A stretch of 64,000 bases of DNA from Runella slithyformis DSM 19594 (GTDB lineage: Bacteria; Bacteroidota; Bacteroidia; Cytophagales; Spirosomataceae), in NCBI RefSeq assembly GCF_000218895.1, contig NC_015703.1, positions 6,275,001 through 6,339,000 on the forward strand. Direction: 5' to 3'. The notes beneath the pieces were generated by a model. It saw only the letters and a program-made list of their open reading frames with translations. It did no database searches and had not been told where the DNA came from. A program made the position numbers and the translations under genes. Below, in pieces: positions 43,730 to 52,070 of the stretch (position 1 is its first letter; each line of letters starts with the position of its first letter).

Positions 43730-44195
43730 AATAGCTATTAAGGTAAATCAACGGCTAAAATACTGTTATTTGTATATATAAATGTAATATTAATTTTTTT
43801 TAGTAATTAGCACAAGTTAAAATATTTTTTTATTAAATTAATTTGTAAAAATTAACTTTCTCTTTATTATTGTAAAATAATTCTATAAATGTGACTCTCC
43901 CGCCCTATTTTTTAATCTTAAATCTATATTTTTTTTATTAATCCATAACCCAATTATCTACTATGACAAAAAAGCTACTTTAGTAATCTTCTTCAAAAAG
44001 ATGTATTCCTTTTCAAAAGATACATTTCTGACCCACAATCATCCCATTTAGTCGAATTGCCCCTCGAAAATATCCCTAAAATACCTTACAATAGGTCATT
44101 TCTCACGAGAAATTCGTGTTTCGGGCAGTCAAATTTTCGAATAGTTTAAAGTCATTTACCCAATTTTATTTTTTTCACTCAAATCTATTCTATCA
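43730..44195. promoter_or_regulatory. Divergent control region between the ROK repressor and susC
   Basis: 466 bp, strongly AT-rich, no gene. It contains the palindrome TTAATTT GTAA AAATTAA (43838-43855), which resembles NagC/Mlc-type ROK operators (TT-A/T-rich inverted half-sites). No exact TAnnTTTG is found before susC. Confidence 0.45.
43838..43855. promoter_or_regulatory. Candidate ROK operator
   Basis: Inverted half-sites TTAATTT and AAATTAA with a GTAA centre, between the ROK gene and susC. Its shape fits TTATTT-spacer-AAATAA-like NagC/Mlc sites, but AT-richness raises the chance of coincidence. Confidence 0.35.
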
Positions 44196-47100
44196 ATGAA
44201 AAGAACGCTACTTATGCTTATTGCTATCCTGGCGATGATAAGCGATCCTGTCTTTGCCCAAACAATAACGGGTAAAGTCACCTCTCAACCGGACGGACAG
44301 CCCCTTCCGGGCGTGTCGATCGTGGTAAAAGGTACCCGTGGCGGTACGTCAACGGATGGTGCCGGAAAATTCAGTATTGCCGCTGTACCAAACGCCACGT
44401 TGGTTGTGTCTTACATTGGATACAAGACGCAGGAAATACTCATCGGCAACCGCTCCTCTATAGACGTAAGCCTCGAAGAAGATGCTTCGCAGTTGCAGGA
44501 GGTAGTCGTGACCGCTTTAGGGGTTTCCAAAGAGTCTAAAGCACTTGGCTATGCCACTACCACCATTAAATCGCAGGAGTTGGTAAGGGTAGCTTCTCCC
44601 AATATTGCCAATGCGCTTTATGGAAAGGCTCCCGGGGTGAGAATCGCGGCTGCTCCGGGCGGTGCCACGAGTGCAACAAATATCACCATCAGGGGGATCA
44701 ATTCAATTACCGGCAGAAGTCAGCCACTGATCATTATGGATGGTGTACCTATCCGTGACGGCGAAGTACGAAACAATGATTATTGGAGTGACCAACGTCA
44801 AAGAGGAAATGCCTTTAACGAAATCAACCCGGAAGACATTGAGTCAATCTCAATTTTGAAAGGTGCTTCAGCCGCGGCACTTTATGGATCTGAGGCCGTG
44901 AACGGCGTCGTGTTGATCACCACCAAATCAGGTAAAAATTCTAAGAAAGGCATGACCGTGGATTTTAATGCCAGTACTACCTTGGATAGGGTTGCCTATA
45001 CGCCAAGATACCAAAATGTGCGAGGCAACGGCGCCCCTATACACGTAAATAACTTTGGACAGGATGCCGAAGGCTTCATCTACTATGACACCAATGGTGA
45101 CGGGGTGAGAGAGACCCGTGGTGTGGTATCCACAAACCTTAACTACGGTCCTAAGTTTGACGGAAAGCCAACCATGACTTTTGATGGCAAGATCAGACCT
45201 TATGAAGCTCAGATCGGCAATTGGAACGGCCTCTTTCAGGATGCCATGAACTCGCACGTAAACGTGGCGGTGGCACAGGCAGGCGAAAAATCAAATATCC
45301 GTTTTTCGTTGACAAGACAGGACAATGAGGGCGTAAGCTTAAATTCTAAGTCCAACAGAAACATAGCTAATTTGAGTACTTCTTATACGTTTTCTAAGAA
45401 ATTTCGCACTGATTTGAAGGTCAATTACATCAATCAGAATGTCATGAACAGACCCTACTCCATTGACCGTTTGATGAATAATTTCACCGGTATGATGACG
45501 CGTTTTGAAAACAGCGAGTGGTATATGAATACCTACCAGACCAGCAGAGGCTATCGTTTTGTGACAGGAGCCAGTGGGCAAAGTTTAACTCCTCAAGAGA
45601 ATATCATCTATAATGGATTTAAGCCGGATGTGGCAGACTACGTATGGCGTGTAAACAGACACAATACCCGTGAGCAAAGCAACAGGGTAATGGGAAGTTT
45701 GACCAATTTCTTCCAGGTTACACCGGAATTTGATATTCGGGCTCGTATCTCTACAGACTTTACTTCTCTAAACACAGAAACTAAAATAGCCACTGAAAGA
45801 CCCCTTGCTTTTGGAAATTCAGGCTTTTTCGGACTGTCAAATGAGTTGTTTTCCATTGTTTATGGAGACCTTTTAGCTACTTATAGAAAAAAAATCAACG
45901 AAGATCTGACAGTGAGTGCCATGGCAGGCTATACGGCCAACCGCGAAACCTCCAATCTCACCGGCTTAGGAACAAACGGTGGCTTGAGTACTGAAAACCT
46001 TTTTGACATTGCAGCTTCCGTAAATAATCCAAACGTGAGTTATTATAGAAGAGCTCGCGTGATTGACGCTTTGCTTGGAACCGTAAATGTAGATTATAAA
46101 GGATTTTTGTATTTGGAAGGAACAGTTCGCAGAGACAGAACCTCAACGATGAATCCTAAAAATAATGCGTTCGTTTATCCATCTGTCAATTCAAGTTTTG
46201 TGTTTTCACAGGCAATGGATATGCCTACCTTCATTACGTACGGAAAGCTTCGGGCTTCATGGGGTATTGTAGGTAACTATCCGGATATTTACAGAGCAAA
46301 TATCGCTTATAACCAAGGCACATTGGGCACTCAGCAGACAGGCGGACAGTCGGTTATATTCACATCGATCCCCAACTCTTTTGGAAATGACGGTATCAGA
46401 CCTGAGCAAAAGCACGAATTTGAGGTTGGCTTGGAATTGAAGCTTTTTAAAAACAAAATCGGCTTGGACATTTCTTACTATAACGCACAAACAAGAGATC
46501 AGATCCTTCCGCTGTCATTGCCAACCACTGCCGGCGCAAGCTCCGTTTTGACCAACGTAGGTACCCTCCGAAACCGTGGAATAGAAGTAGGAATCAATGC
46601 AACACCGTTGGCCATAGGCTCGTTTAGATGGGAAACTACTCTGAACTATGCCTGGAACAGAAACACGGTTGAAAAACTTGCCAACAACGCCACCGAACTG
46701 TTACATGCCGATTATGATGGAAATGCCGCACAATTGAGATCCGTTGTGGGTCAGCCAATGGGTGATTTCTACGCACACCCCATCGAAAGGAACGCCAACG
46801 GACAGCAAATCGTGCAGCCAAACGGATTGTACAAATTGGATCCTTTAAACTGGATAAAAGTAGGTAACACCCAACCAAAAGGTATTGGAGGTTTTATCAA
46901 CAACTTCTCTTATAAAAACTTCAATTTAGATGTCGTAGTTGATTACAGAATTGGGGGCGTTGTAATGCCAACCGGGGTCAATTGGATGTTGGGAAGAGGT
47001 CTTTTGGAAGAAAGTACGCAGTTTATGGATAAAGAAAGTGGAGGTTTGTCGTACTATGTTGTGAATGGACGTGGAATTCAAACCACTGCGACACAAGGGC

Positions 47101-47513
47101 CTAATGGTGAAAGAGTCTTCAACGACGGTATGTTGTTGCCCGGTGTTACTGCCGATGGTACGCCAAATACAAATGTAATATCGCAGGCTTTCTATTTTTG
47201 GCAGTCTTATAACTGGGGAGGTCCCCAATACAGTGCTTCCCGCTATGACTTGTACATACAGGATGCTTCTTATGTTAAAATGAGAGAGTTGTCATTCGGG
47301 TATTCTCTTCCTACAAAATTGGCCGCTAAGATCGGTGCCACCAGAGTCAATATCTCTGTGTATGGTCGGAACCTGTTTTTCTTTCACAGAGTGCTTAAGC
47401 ACATCGATCCTGAAGTATTAACAGCAGGATCAAGATGGGACCAAACCGTATCGAATACAGGAACTAACCCGGCAACACGCTCTTTTGGTGTAATGTTGAG
47501 AACAAGTTTTTAA
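44196..47513 (+). CDS. SusC/RagA family TonB-linked outer membrane protein
   Basis: 1105 residues. Signal peptide MKRTLLMLIAILAMISDPVF (end at AQ, 22), then a CarboxypepD_reg-like domain (TITGKVTSQPDGQPLPGVSI, GAGKFSIAAVPNATLVVSYI), the LQEVVVTALG motif at the start of the plug, a GRSQPLIIMDGVPI plug motif, and a barrel to the C-terminus. It imports oligosaccharides or other nutrients with its SusD partner, 33 nt downstream. Substrate cannot be read. Probably repressed by the ROK protein on the left. Confidence 0.95.
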   Translation: MKRTLLMLIAILAMISDPVFAQTITGKVTSQPDGQPLPGVSIVVKGTRGGTSTDGAGKFSIAAVPNATLVVSYIGYKTQEILIGNRSSIDVSLEEDASQLQEVVVTALGVSKESKALGYATTTIKSQELVRVASPNIANALYGKAPGVRIAAAPGGATSATNITIRGINSITGRSQPLIIMDGVPIRDGEVRNNDYWSDQRQRGNAFNEINPEDIESISILKGASAAALYGSEAVNGVVLITTKSGKNSKKGMTVDFNASTTLDRVAYTPRYQNVRGNGAPIHVNNFGQDAEGFIYYDTNGDGVRETRGVVSTNLNYGPKFDGKPTMTFDGKIRPYEAQIGNWNGLFQDAMNSHVNVAVAQAGEKSNIRFSLTRQDNEGVSLNSKSNRNIANLSTSYTFSKKFRTDLKVNYINQNVMNRPYSIDRLMNNFTGMMTRFENSEWYMNTYQTSRGYRFVTGASGQSLTPQENIIYNGFKPDVADYVWRVNRHNTREQSNRVMGSLTNFFQVTPEFDIRARISTDFTSLNTETKIATERPLAFGNSGFFGLSNELFSIVYGDLLATYRKKINEDLTVSAMAGYTANRETSNLTGLGTNGGLSTENLFDIAASVNNPNVSYYRRARVIDALLGTVNVDYKGFLYLEGTVRRDRTSTMNPKNNAFVYPSVNSSFVFSQAMDMPTFITYGKLRASWGIVGNYPDIYRANIAYNQGTLGTQQTGGQSVIFTSIPNSFGNDGIRPEQKHEFEVGLELKLFKNKIGLDISYYNAQTRDQILPLSLPTTAGASSVLTNVGTLRNRGIEVGINATPLAIGSFRWETTLNYAWNRNTVEKLANNATELLHADYDGNAAQLRSVVGQPMGDFYAHPIERNANGQQIVQPNGLYKLDPLNWIKVGNTQPKGIGGFINNFSYKNFNLDVVVDYRIGGVVMPTGVNWMLGRGLLEESTQFMDKESGGLSYYVVNGRGIQTTATQGPNGERVFNDGMLLPGVTADGTPNTNVISQAFYFWQSYNWGGPQYSASRYDLYIQDASYVKMRELSFGYSLPTKLAAKIGATRVNISVYGRNLFFFHRVLKHIDPEVLTAGSRWDQTVSNTGTNPATRSFGVMLRTSF

Positions 47514-47546
47514 GTTGAAAAGCGTACCATTTTAAATCGAGAAAAA

Positions 47547-49121
47547 ATGAAAATCAAATATTTAATACTGACAGCATGTTTGGCATTGACTTTTGAGTCG
47601 TGTGAAACGGCAGATTTTGAAGCAGCATACACTGACCCCTCAAAAATTGCTAACTCTACCGTTGAAAAACAATTCAGTGGTTTTTTACAAACAAACCGCG
47701 ATTTTGTTTTGCCTGCCTATCGCAACTACTTCGTGGTTTTGCGCATCACCCTAAATAGATACACACAGTCTATCGGTTGGGTAAATGGGGAAAACCAATA
47801 CGTACCGGGATCATCTGCGATAGAAGATAAATGGAAAAACTATTACCAACTCCTGACGCAGTATAGAGAGTTGGAAAAAATCTACGCAAGTCTTGGTGAG
47901 GCCGATAAAGCCGACAGAAAAATATATATGTTGGCGGCAACCACTTATCTATATGACCATACGCAGGTAATGGTGGATTTGCATGGTGATATTCCTTTTT
48001 CGGAGGCTGCAAGATTGAGCCAAAACGGCGGCGACTACTCTGCTTCTTATCCAAAGTATGACAAGGCCGAAGATCTGTACAGGAAAATGTTGGATGATTT
48101 AAAGCAGTATGCCGACGAACTTAGTACCATTACGGTATCCAACGGTATTCAAGCGGGCTTTAGAACCCAGGATTTCTTACTCAAAGGGGATTTGACGGCT
48201 TGGAGAAGATATGTAAACTCACTTAGACTTCGTATGCTGACAAGGGTAAGCGGTACTGCCTCTTTGGGTGCAAGAGCCAAGACTGAAATGGCAGAAATCG
48301 TGGGCAATCCAACCAAGTTTCCGATTGTTACGTCTAATGCGCAGAATATTCAAATGACAGTTTTTGATTTGAATAGCCCGATAAACTCAAGAGGATTTCA
48401 GTCAGGCTTCGAAGATTGGAATGGTAATTTGGCTTCAAATGTGATTATTAATCACATGAAGACCAACAGAGACCCAAGACTACGATTTGTTTTCGAGCCC
48501 GGCACAGCCGCTGCCGGCGAATACAATGGATTGGACAATACATTAAATGCTGCGGTTCAAACCGAACAGATTGCAAGTAACAGATTGGCCATTTACAATC
48601 GTTCTACCCTTAGCAGGAATCAGTTTTTCCCCGGTATGCTCATCAGTGCCTCTGAAGTAAGTTTATACTTGGCAGAATATTACCTTTCTATAGGAAACGA
48701 TGCCCTGGCAAGAACAAACTACGAAAATTCAATCAGACAATCTATTGATTTTTATACGAGAGTACGTGATATCAGCAATGATAATACGACCCCCAAAGGT
48801 GCCGCTGTACTCCCTGCCGAAATTGATGCCTACCTGGCTTCTGAAGGTGTAAACTGGGCAAATGCAAAAGACAAACTGTTGATGATTGCAAGTCAAAAGT
48901 GGTTACACTTCAACGTCGTTCAGCCTTATCAAAATTGGGCAGAAATGAGAAGACTTGATGCGCCGACTTTCAGGTTTTGGGAAGATGCTTCGAACCCACA
49001 GCGCACCCCGCCTGTCAGATGGTTTTATGCAGACGAGGAGAAAAACTTCAATGCGCCAAACTACGAGTTAGTTAGATCAAGAGACAATTTGACGACCAGG
49101 ATCTTCTGGGACTTGAAATAA
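47547..49121 (+). CDS. SusD/RagB family nutrient-binding lipoprotein
   Basis: 524 residues. It begins MKIKYLILTACLALTFESC, so Cys19 is the likely lipid-modified residue, though the lipobox (FESC) is not canonical. SusD-like features: TTYLYDHTQVMVDLHGDIPF, RKMLDDLKQYADELS, LKGDLTAWRRYVNSLRLRML, and ASEVSLYLAEYYLSIGND with a C-terminal QPYQNWAEMRRLD. It is the surface lid of the SusC transporter. Cotranscribed with SusC. Confidence 0.94.
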   Translation: MKIKYLILTACLALTFESCETADFEAAYTDPSKIANSTVEKQFSGFLQTNRDFVLPAYRNYFVVLRITLNRYTQSIGWVNGENQYVPGSSAIEDKWKNYYQLLTQYRELEKIYASLGEADKADRKIYMLAATTYLYDHTQVMVDLHGDIPFSEAARLSQNGGDYSASYPKYDKAEDLYRKMLDDLKQYADELSTITVSNGIQAGFRTQDFLLKGDLTAWRRYVNSLRLRMLTRVSGTASLGARAKTEMAEIVGNPTKFPIVTSNAQNIQMTVFDLNSPINSRGFQSGFEDWNGNLASNVIINHMKTNRDPRLRFVFEPGTAAAGEYNGLDNTLNAAVQTEQIASNRLAIYNRSTLSRNQFFPGMLISASEVSLYLAEYYLSIGNDALARTNYENSIRQSIDFYTRVRDISNDNTTPKGAAVLPAEIDAYLASEGVNWANAKDKLLMIASQKWLHFNVVQPYQNWAEMRRLDAPTFRFWEDASNPQRTPPVRWFYADEEKNFNAPNYELVRSRDNLTTRIFWDLK

Positions 49122-49226
49122 TGCGGTACGTTCCTACAATACAAAACAGCGGTTTCTCTGACGATAAGAGCAGATGAACCCAAAGACAGTTGACTATTTA
49201 GAGTTGAACTTTGGTAAATAAGTTGA

Positions 49227-49254
49227 AAGTCCGGGATAGCTTTATCCCGGACTT
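49227..49254 (+). terminator. Terminator of the susC-susD operon
   Basis: A 12-bp perfect stem (AAGTCCGGGATA with TATCCCGGACTT) and GCTT loop, followed by a T-run at about 49253-49258. It lies about 105 nt after susD, where the RES gene fragment begins. Confidence 0.8.
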
Positions 49255-49258
49255 TTTT

Positions 49259-49687
49259 ATGAAATGCAAAACAAAAGATGCTCGAAAGTGGACAGTGAGG
49301 AGGGGACGGAATTCTGCCGACCGCATGGTGATTTATACAGTCTCTTCGCGCGCATTGGCCTGTTTGGAGAACGTCGTCCACCGCTCCGGGCGAGGCTTAC
49401 AGGAAGCTTTCAGAACCATCGTTATTGATATTCCCGACACGCTTTCGATTACCGAGATTTCTTTCGAGTCGTTGCCTGCACACTGGACCGAGTTTACCCA
49501 CTACACCGACTGTCAGCAGCTTGGCGATGAATGGCTCCGTAAAAATCAATCGCCGGTGACGAAGGTCCCTTCGGCGATCATACCGCAGGAACACAACTTT
49601 CTTCTCAACCCCTATCACCCCGATTTTTCCAAAATTCACCTTCTCCGCGTCGAGCCCTTTGTCTTTGACAGCCGAATAAAACAGTAA
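49259..49687 (+). pseudogene. RES domain fragment (5' part lost)
   Basis: The recognisable part starts around residues GRNSADRMVIYTVSSRALAC and continues through LENVVHRSG, TIVIDIPDTLSITEI and the QLGDEWLRKNQSPVTKVPSA helix to HLLRVEPFVFDSRI. RES toxins hydrolyse NAD+ and are about 150-160 residues, normally starting with an Arg-bearing VYRI-type segment. Here that segment is missing and the GRWNS motif has lost its Trp. The in-frame ATGs at 49211 and 49259 lie in or next to the susCD terminator. No Xre antitoxin gene lies before it. Probably a decayed toxin gene; expression is doubtful. Confidence 0.6.
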
Positions 49688-49870
49688 AAAAACAAATCTA
49701 ACTTAATAGCCAACCCTTCCTGAAACGGTATCATATGCAATAAGGAATTGTTTCTTTTCTCCAGCTTACTGACAGGAAAAAACAACCTTCTTAACGAGGT
49801 AAAAAATAAGGGCTTTTATATCAAAAAAATCAATGCCAGCGTTTAATTTGAAACGCCTAAACGCTGCGAA

Positions 49871-51295
49871 ATGAGAAATCTCTTCCCTTTTCTACTTCTC
49901 TTCTTATGCCTTGAGAGCATTGGTCAAAACAAAAATATCAAGATCACGATTAAAGCCCTTGGCAGTGCGAATGATAAAGTAGCCATAACTTCCTCAAATC
50001 TGCTTTCCGGTAATGATACCCTTGCGAAAACTACCTTAGATGCCGAAGGAAAGGCCGTTGTAGAAATTCATCTTTCGAAGCCTACTTTTGTTGGGATAAC
50101 AATAGGAAATAAAGGAGGAACGGGCTACCTCATGCCGAATGACAATGTAGCGCTTTCCATTGATCTAACAGATGAAAAGTCCATTTATACGTTTACCGGA
50201 AAAGGAGCAGAGTCCAATAATTATTTAGCGCAATCCGGTGCTGTTTTTTCTGAATATCTCCGATTCAATGGCAAACAAATCAACGAATGGGAGCCGGAAA
50301 TCTTTGCAAGCCGCTTGGCTGTTATGGAAAAAGCCTTCGCTGATTTTCACCAAAATTACATGAGTAAGAGCTCGCTACCTCAAAACACAAGTAACTTATT
50401 AAAAATCAGCACATCTATAATCCCACTTTTTTTCAAAAAGAATTATATCATGGCCTATTTCAATACGCCCGAAGAAAAAGAGAAAATGCCTGAAATGCTT
50501 AAAAAGGTGTATGGCGAAATCCCATTTAGCGACGAACTGTTAAATGCAAAATATAGTGAGTATGCCAGTGTTTTGACGTATCATTTTTATGATTTAGCCG
50601 ATCCTTTCTTTAAAGGAAAAACCCCGGAAGAGAAAAGAGTCATTTATCCTCAATTTCCCAACTATGCGGAGCGAATAATCAAAAAAGGAGATTATTCAGC
50701 TACTGTGAAAGAATATCTGTTGGCATTAAACGTCTACGAAGCTTTCCGAGACGGTATCAATGAAAGCGCTACCGCTGTGTACAACGACTTTGTAAACAGT
50801 TATCCTTCTTCATTTTATTTGGCAAGCATTGATCGTAAATACCAAAAGTGGTTGACACTCTCAAAAGGTAATCCTGCTCCTGACTTTACGGGCTTAACAC
50901 CCGATGGCAAAAAGATAGCACTAAGTGATCTGAAGGGGAAAATAGTCTATGTTGATATATGGGCTACTTGGTGCGCTCCCTGTCGGGAAGAATTACCCAA
51001 AGCCAAAGAAATTCATAACCGGTTTTCAACCAATGAAAAGGTTGCTTTCCTGTATGTTTCTATTGATGCTGAAACCGACAAATGGAAAAATTTCCTAAAA
51101 GCCGACCCCAATTTTAAAGGTCTTCATATCAATATTTCCAATCAAGAGCAGGTTGGGAACTTGTACAAATCCTACCAAATGGCAGGCGTTCCTACTTATT
51201 TACTGATTGATCAAGATGGTAAAATTGCCACGGCTCCCGCGCCTCGACCCTCTTCGGGTAAAGTGCAGGATGAAATACGGGCTTTGTTGAAATAA
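49871..51295 (+). CDS. TlpA-like thioredoxin family protein with N-terminal extension
   Basis: 474 residues with a signal peptide (MRNLFPFLLLFLCLESIG). The N-terminal about 120 residues are beta-rich (DUF4369-like), a helical middle follows, and the C-terminal domain (about 335-474) is a thioredoxin fold with the redox motif TWCAPCREELP near residue 370 and the cis-Pro loop AGVPTYLLID. It acts in the periplasm as a thiol-disulfide reductase. It often accompanies SusCD loci in Bacteroidota, but here the RES fragment lies between. It has its own leader; regulation unknown. Confidence 0.88.
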   Translation: MRNLFPFLLLFLCLESIGQNKNIKITIKALGSANDKVAITSSNLLSGNDTLAKTTLDAEGKAVVEIHLSKPTFVGITIGNKGGTGYLMPNDNVALSIDLTDEKSIYTFTGKGAESNNYLAQSGAVFSEYLRFNGKQINEWEPEIFASRLAVMEKAFADFHQNYMSKSSLPQNTSNLLKISTSIIPLFFKKNYIMAYFNTPEEKEKMPEMLKKVYGEIPFSDELLNAKYSEYASVLTYHFYDLADPFFKGKTPEEKRVIYPQFPNYAERIIKKGDYSATVKEYLLALNVYEAFRDGINESATAVYNDFVNSYPSSFYLASIDRKYQKWLTLSKGNPAPDFTGLTPDGKKIALSDLKGKIVYVDIWATWCAPCREELPKAKEIHNRFSTNEKVAFLYVSIDAETDKWKNFLKADPNFKGLHINISNQEQVGNLYKSYQMAGVPTYLLIDQDGKIATAPAPRPSSGKVQDEIRALLK

Positions 51296-51712
51296 TTACA
51301 AGTTGCTGTTTCTTATCAAATTTTGGAGGTAGTCAGATGAAGCCTTATAGAAATCGTGCGCATTTTGAAGGAGTAGTTTTGCCTCTTCTTCTGAGATACT
51401 TACTTCAATATCATAATCAACAGATTGGCGGTACTCAAAAGCATTACGGAAATTAACCGAATGAATAATGGAGATACGATTGGTTTTGATAAACAGCTCA
51501 CTAAATTTATTGATAACGCCACTGTGAGATTTTGCCACTACACCTTCCGACCTTAATAGAGCTGTGGAACAGTAAAACATCGAATAATAGACCCGATTAA
51601 TGGCCGTCAGCAAAAGTTCATGCTTCAAGTTTATGTCAGAAGCGTGAATAGTGTCTTTGGCTCTTTCAAGCCACAATTGGGCTTCGTACAAATGGCTAAA
51701 TTCGGACTCCAT
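51296..51712 (-). CDS. HEPN domain protein
   Basis: 138 residues, all-helical. The helix HELLLTAINRVYYSMFYCST, then LLRSEG, SHSGVINKFSEL and FRNAFEYRQSVDYD fit the UPF0332-type HEPN family. The classic Rx4-6H ribonuclease motif is not obvious, so it may not cleave RNA. It overlaps the upstream MNT gene by 17 nt. Such HEPN/MNT pairs act as toxin-antitoxin modules in which MNT AMPylates or blocks the HEPN partner; this is family knowledge, not shown here. Confidence 0.8.
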   Translation of the reverse strand: MESEFSHLYEAQLWLERAKDTIHASDINLKHELLLTAINRVYYSMFYCSTALLRSEGVVAKSHSGVINKFSELFIKTNRISIIHSVNFRNAFEYRQSVDYDIEVSISEEEAKLLLQNAHDFYKASSDYLQNLIRNSNL

Positions 51713-52040
51713 ATTTTCTTATCTCTTGATAAAGCCCTAACAGCGAATGTCTTAATTTATATTCAGGCATTCCAATATACGTTATAAATTGGCCATATTT
51801 GAGACTTAAATCATTGCCAACAGTGGCTATTTTGAAAATTTCCGAGGTCGAAGTCGTTGCGGAATTCTTTAACACTACGGCAAAATCAATATCAGATTCG
51901 TCATGAAAATCTCCTCTTGCGTGCGAGCCAAATAAAATTAATTCAGCAAATTCTTCCCCGTAAAGCCGCTGAAGTTCGCTCTTGAATTCCTCTGCTATTT
52001 GTTTTACAATCGGTAACATAGTACTGAAAGATTTCAACAA
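51696..52040 (-). CDS. Minimal nucleotidyltransferase (MNT) of a HEPN/MNT pair
   Basis: 114 residues. The nucleotidyltransferase motif FGSHARGDFHDESDID (about 38-52) has the GSxARG and DxD acids intact. ATG at 52040; an internal ATG at residue 8 is an alternative. It precedes the HEPN gene and overlaps it by 17 nt. The pair lies next to the ABC transporter permease, a spot otherwise made of housekeeping genes. Confidence 0.82.
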   Translation of the reverse strand: MLKSFSTMLPIVKQIAEEFKSELQRLYGEEFAELILFGSHARGDFHDESDIDFAVVLKNSATTSTSEIFKIATVGNDLSLKYGQFITYIGMPEYKLRHSLLGLYQEIRKYGVRI

Positions 52041-52070
52041 AAATACTGAAATTTTAAATGTAAAAACATC

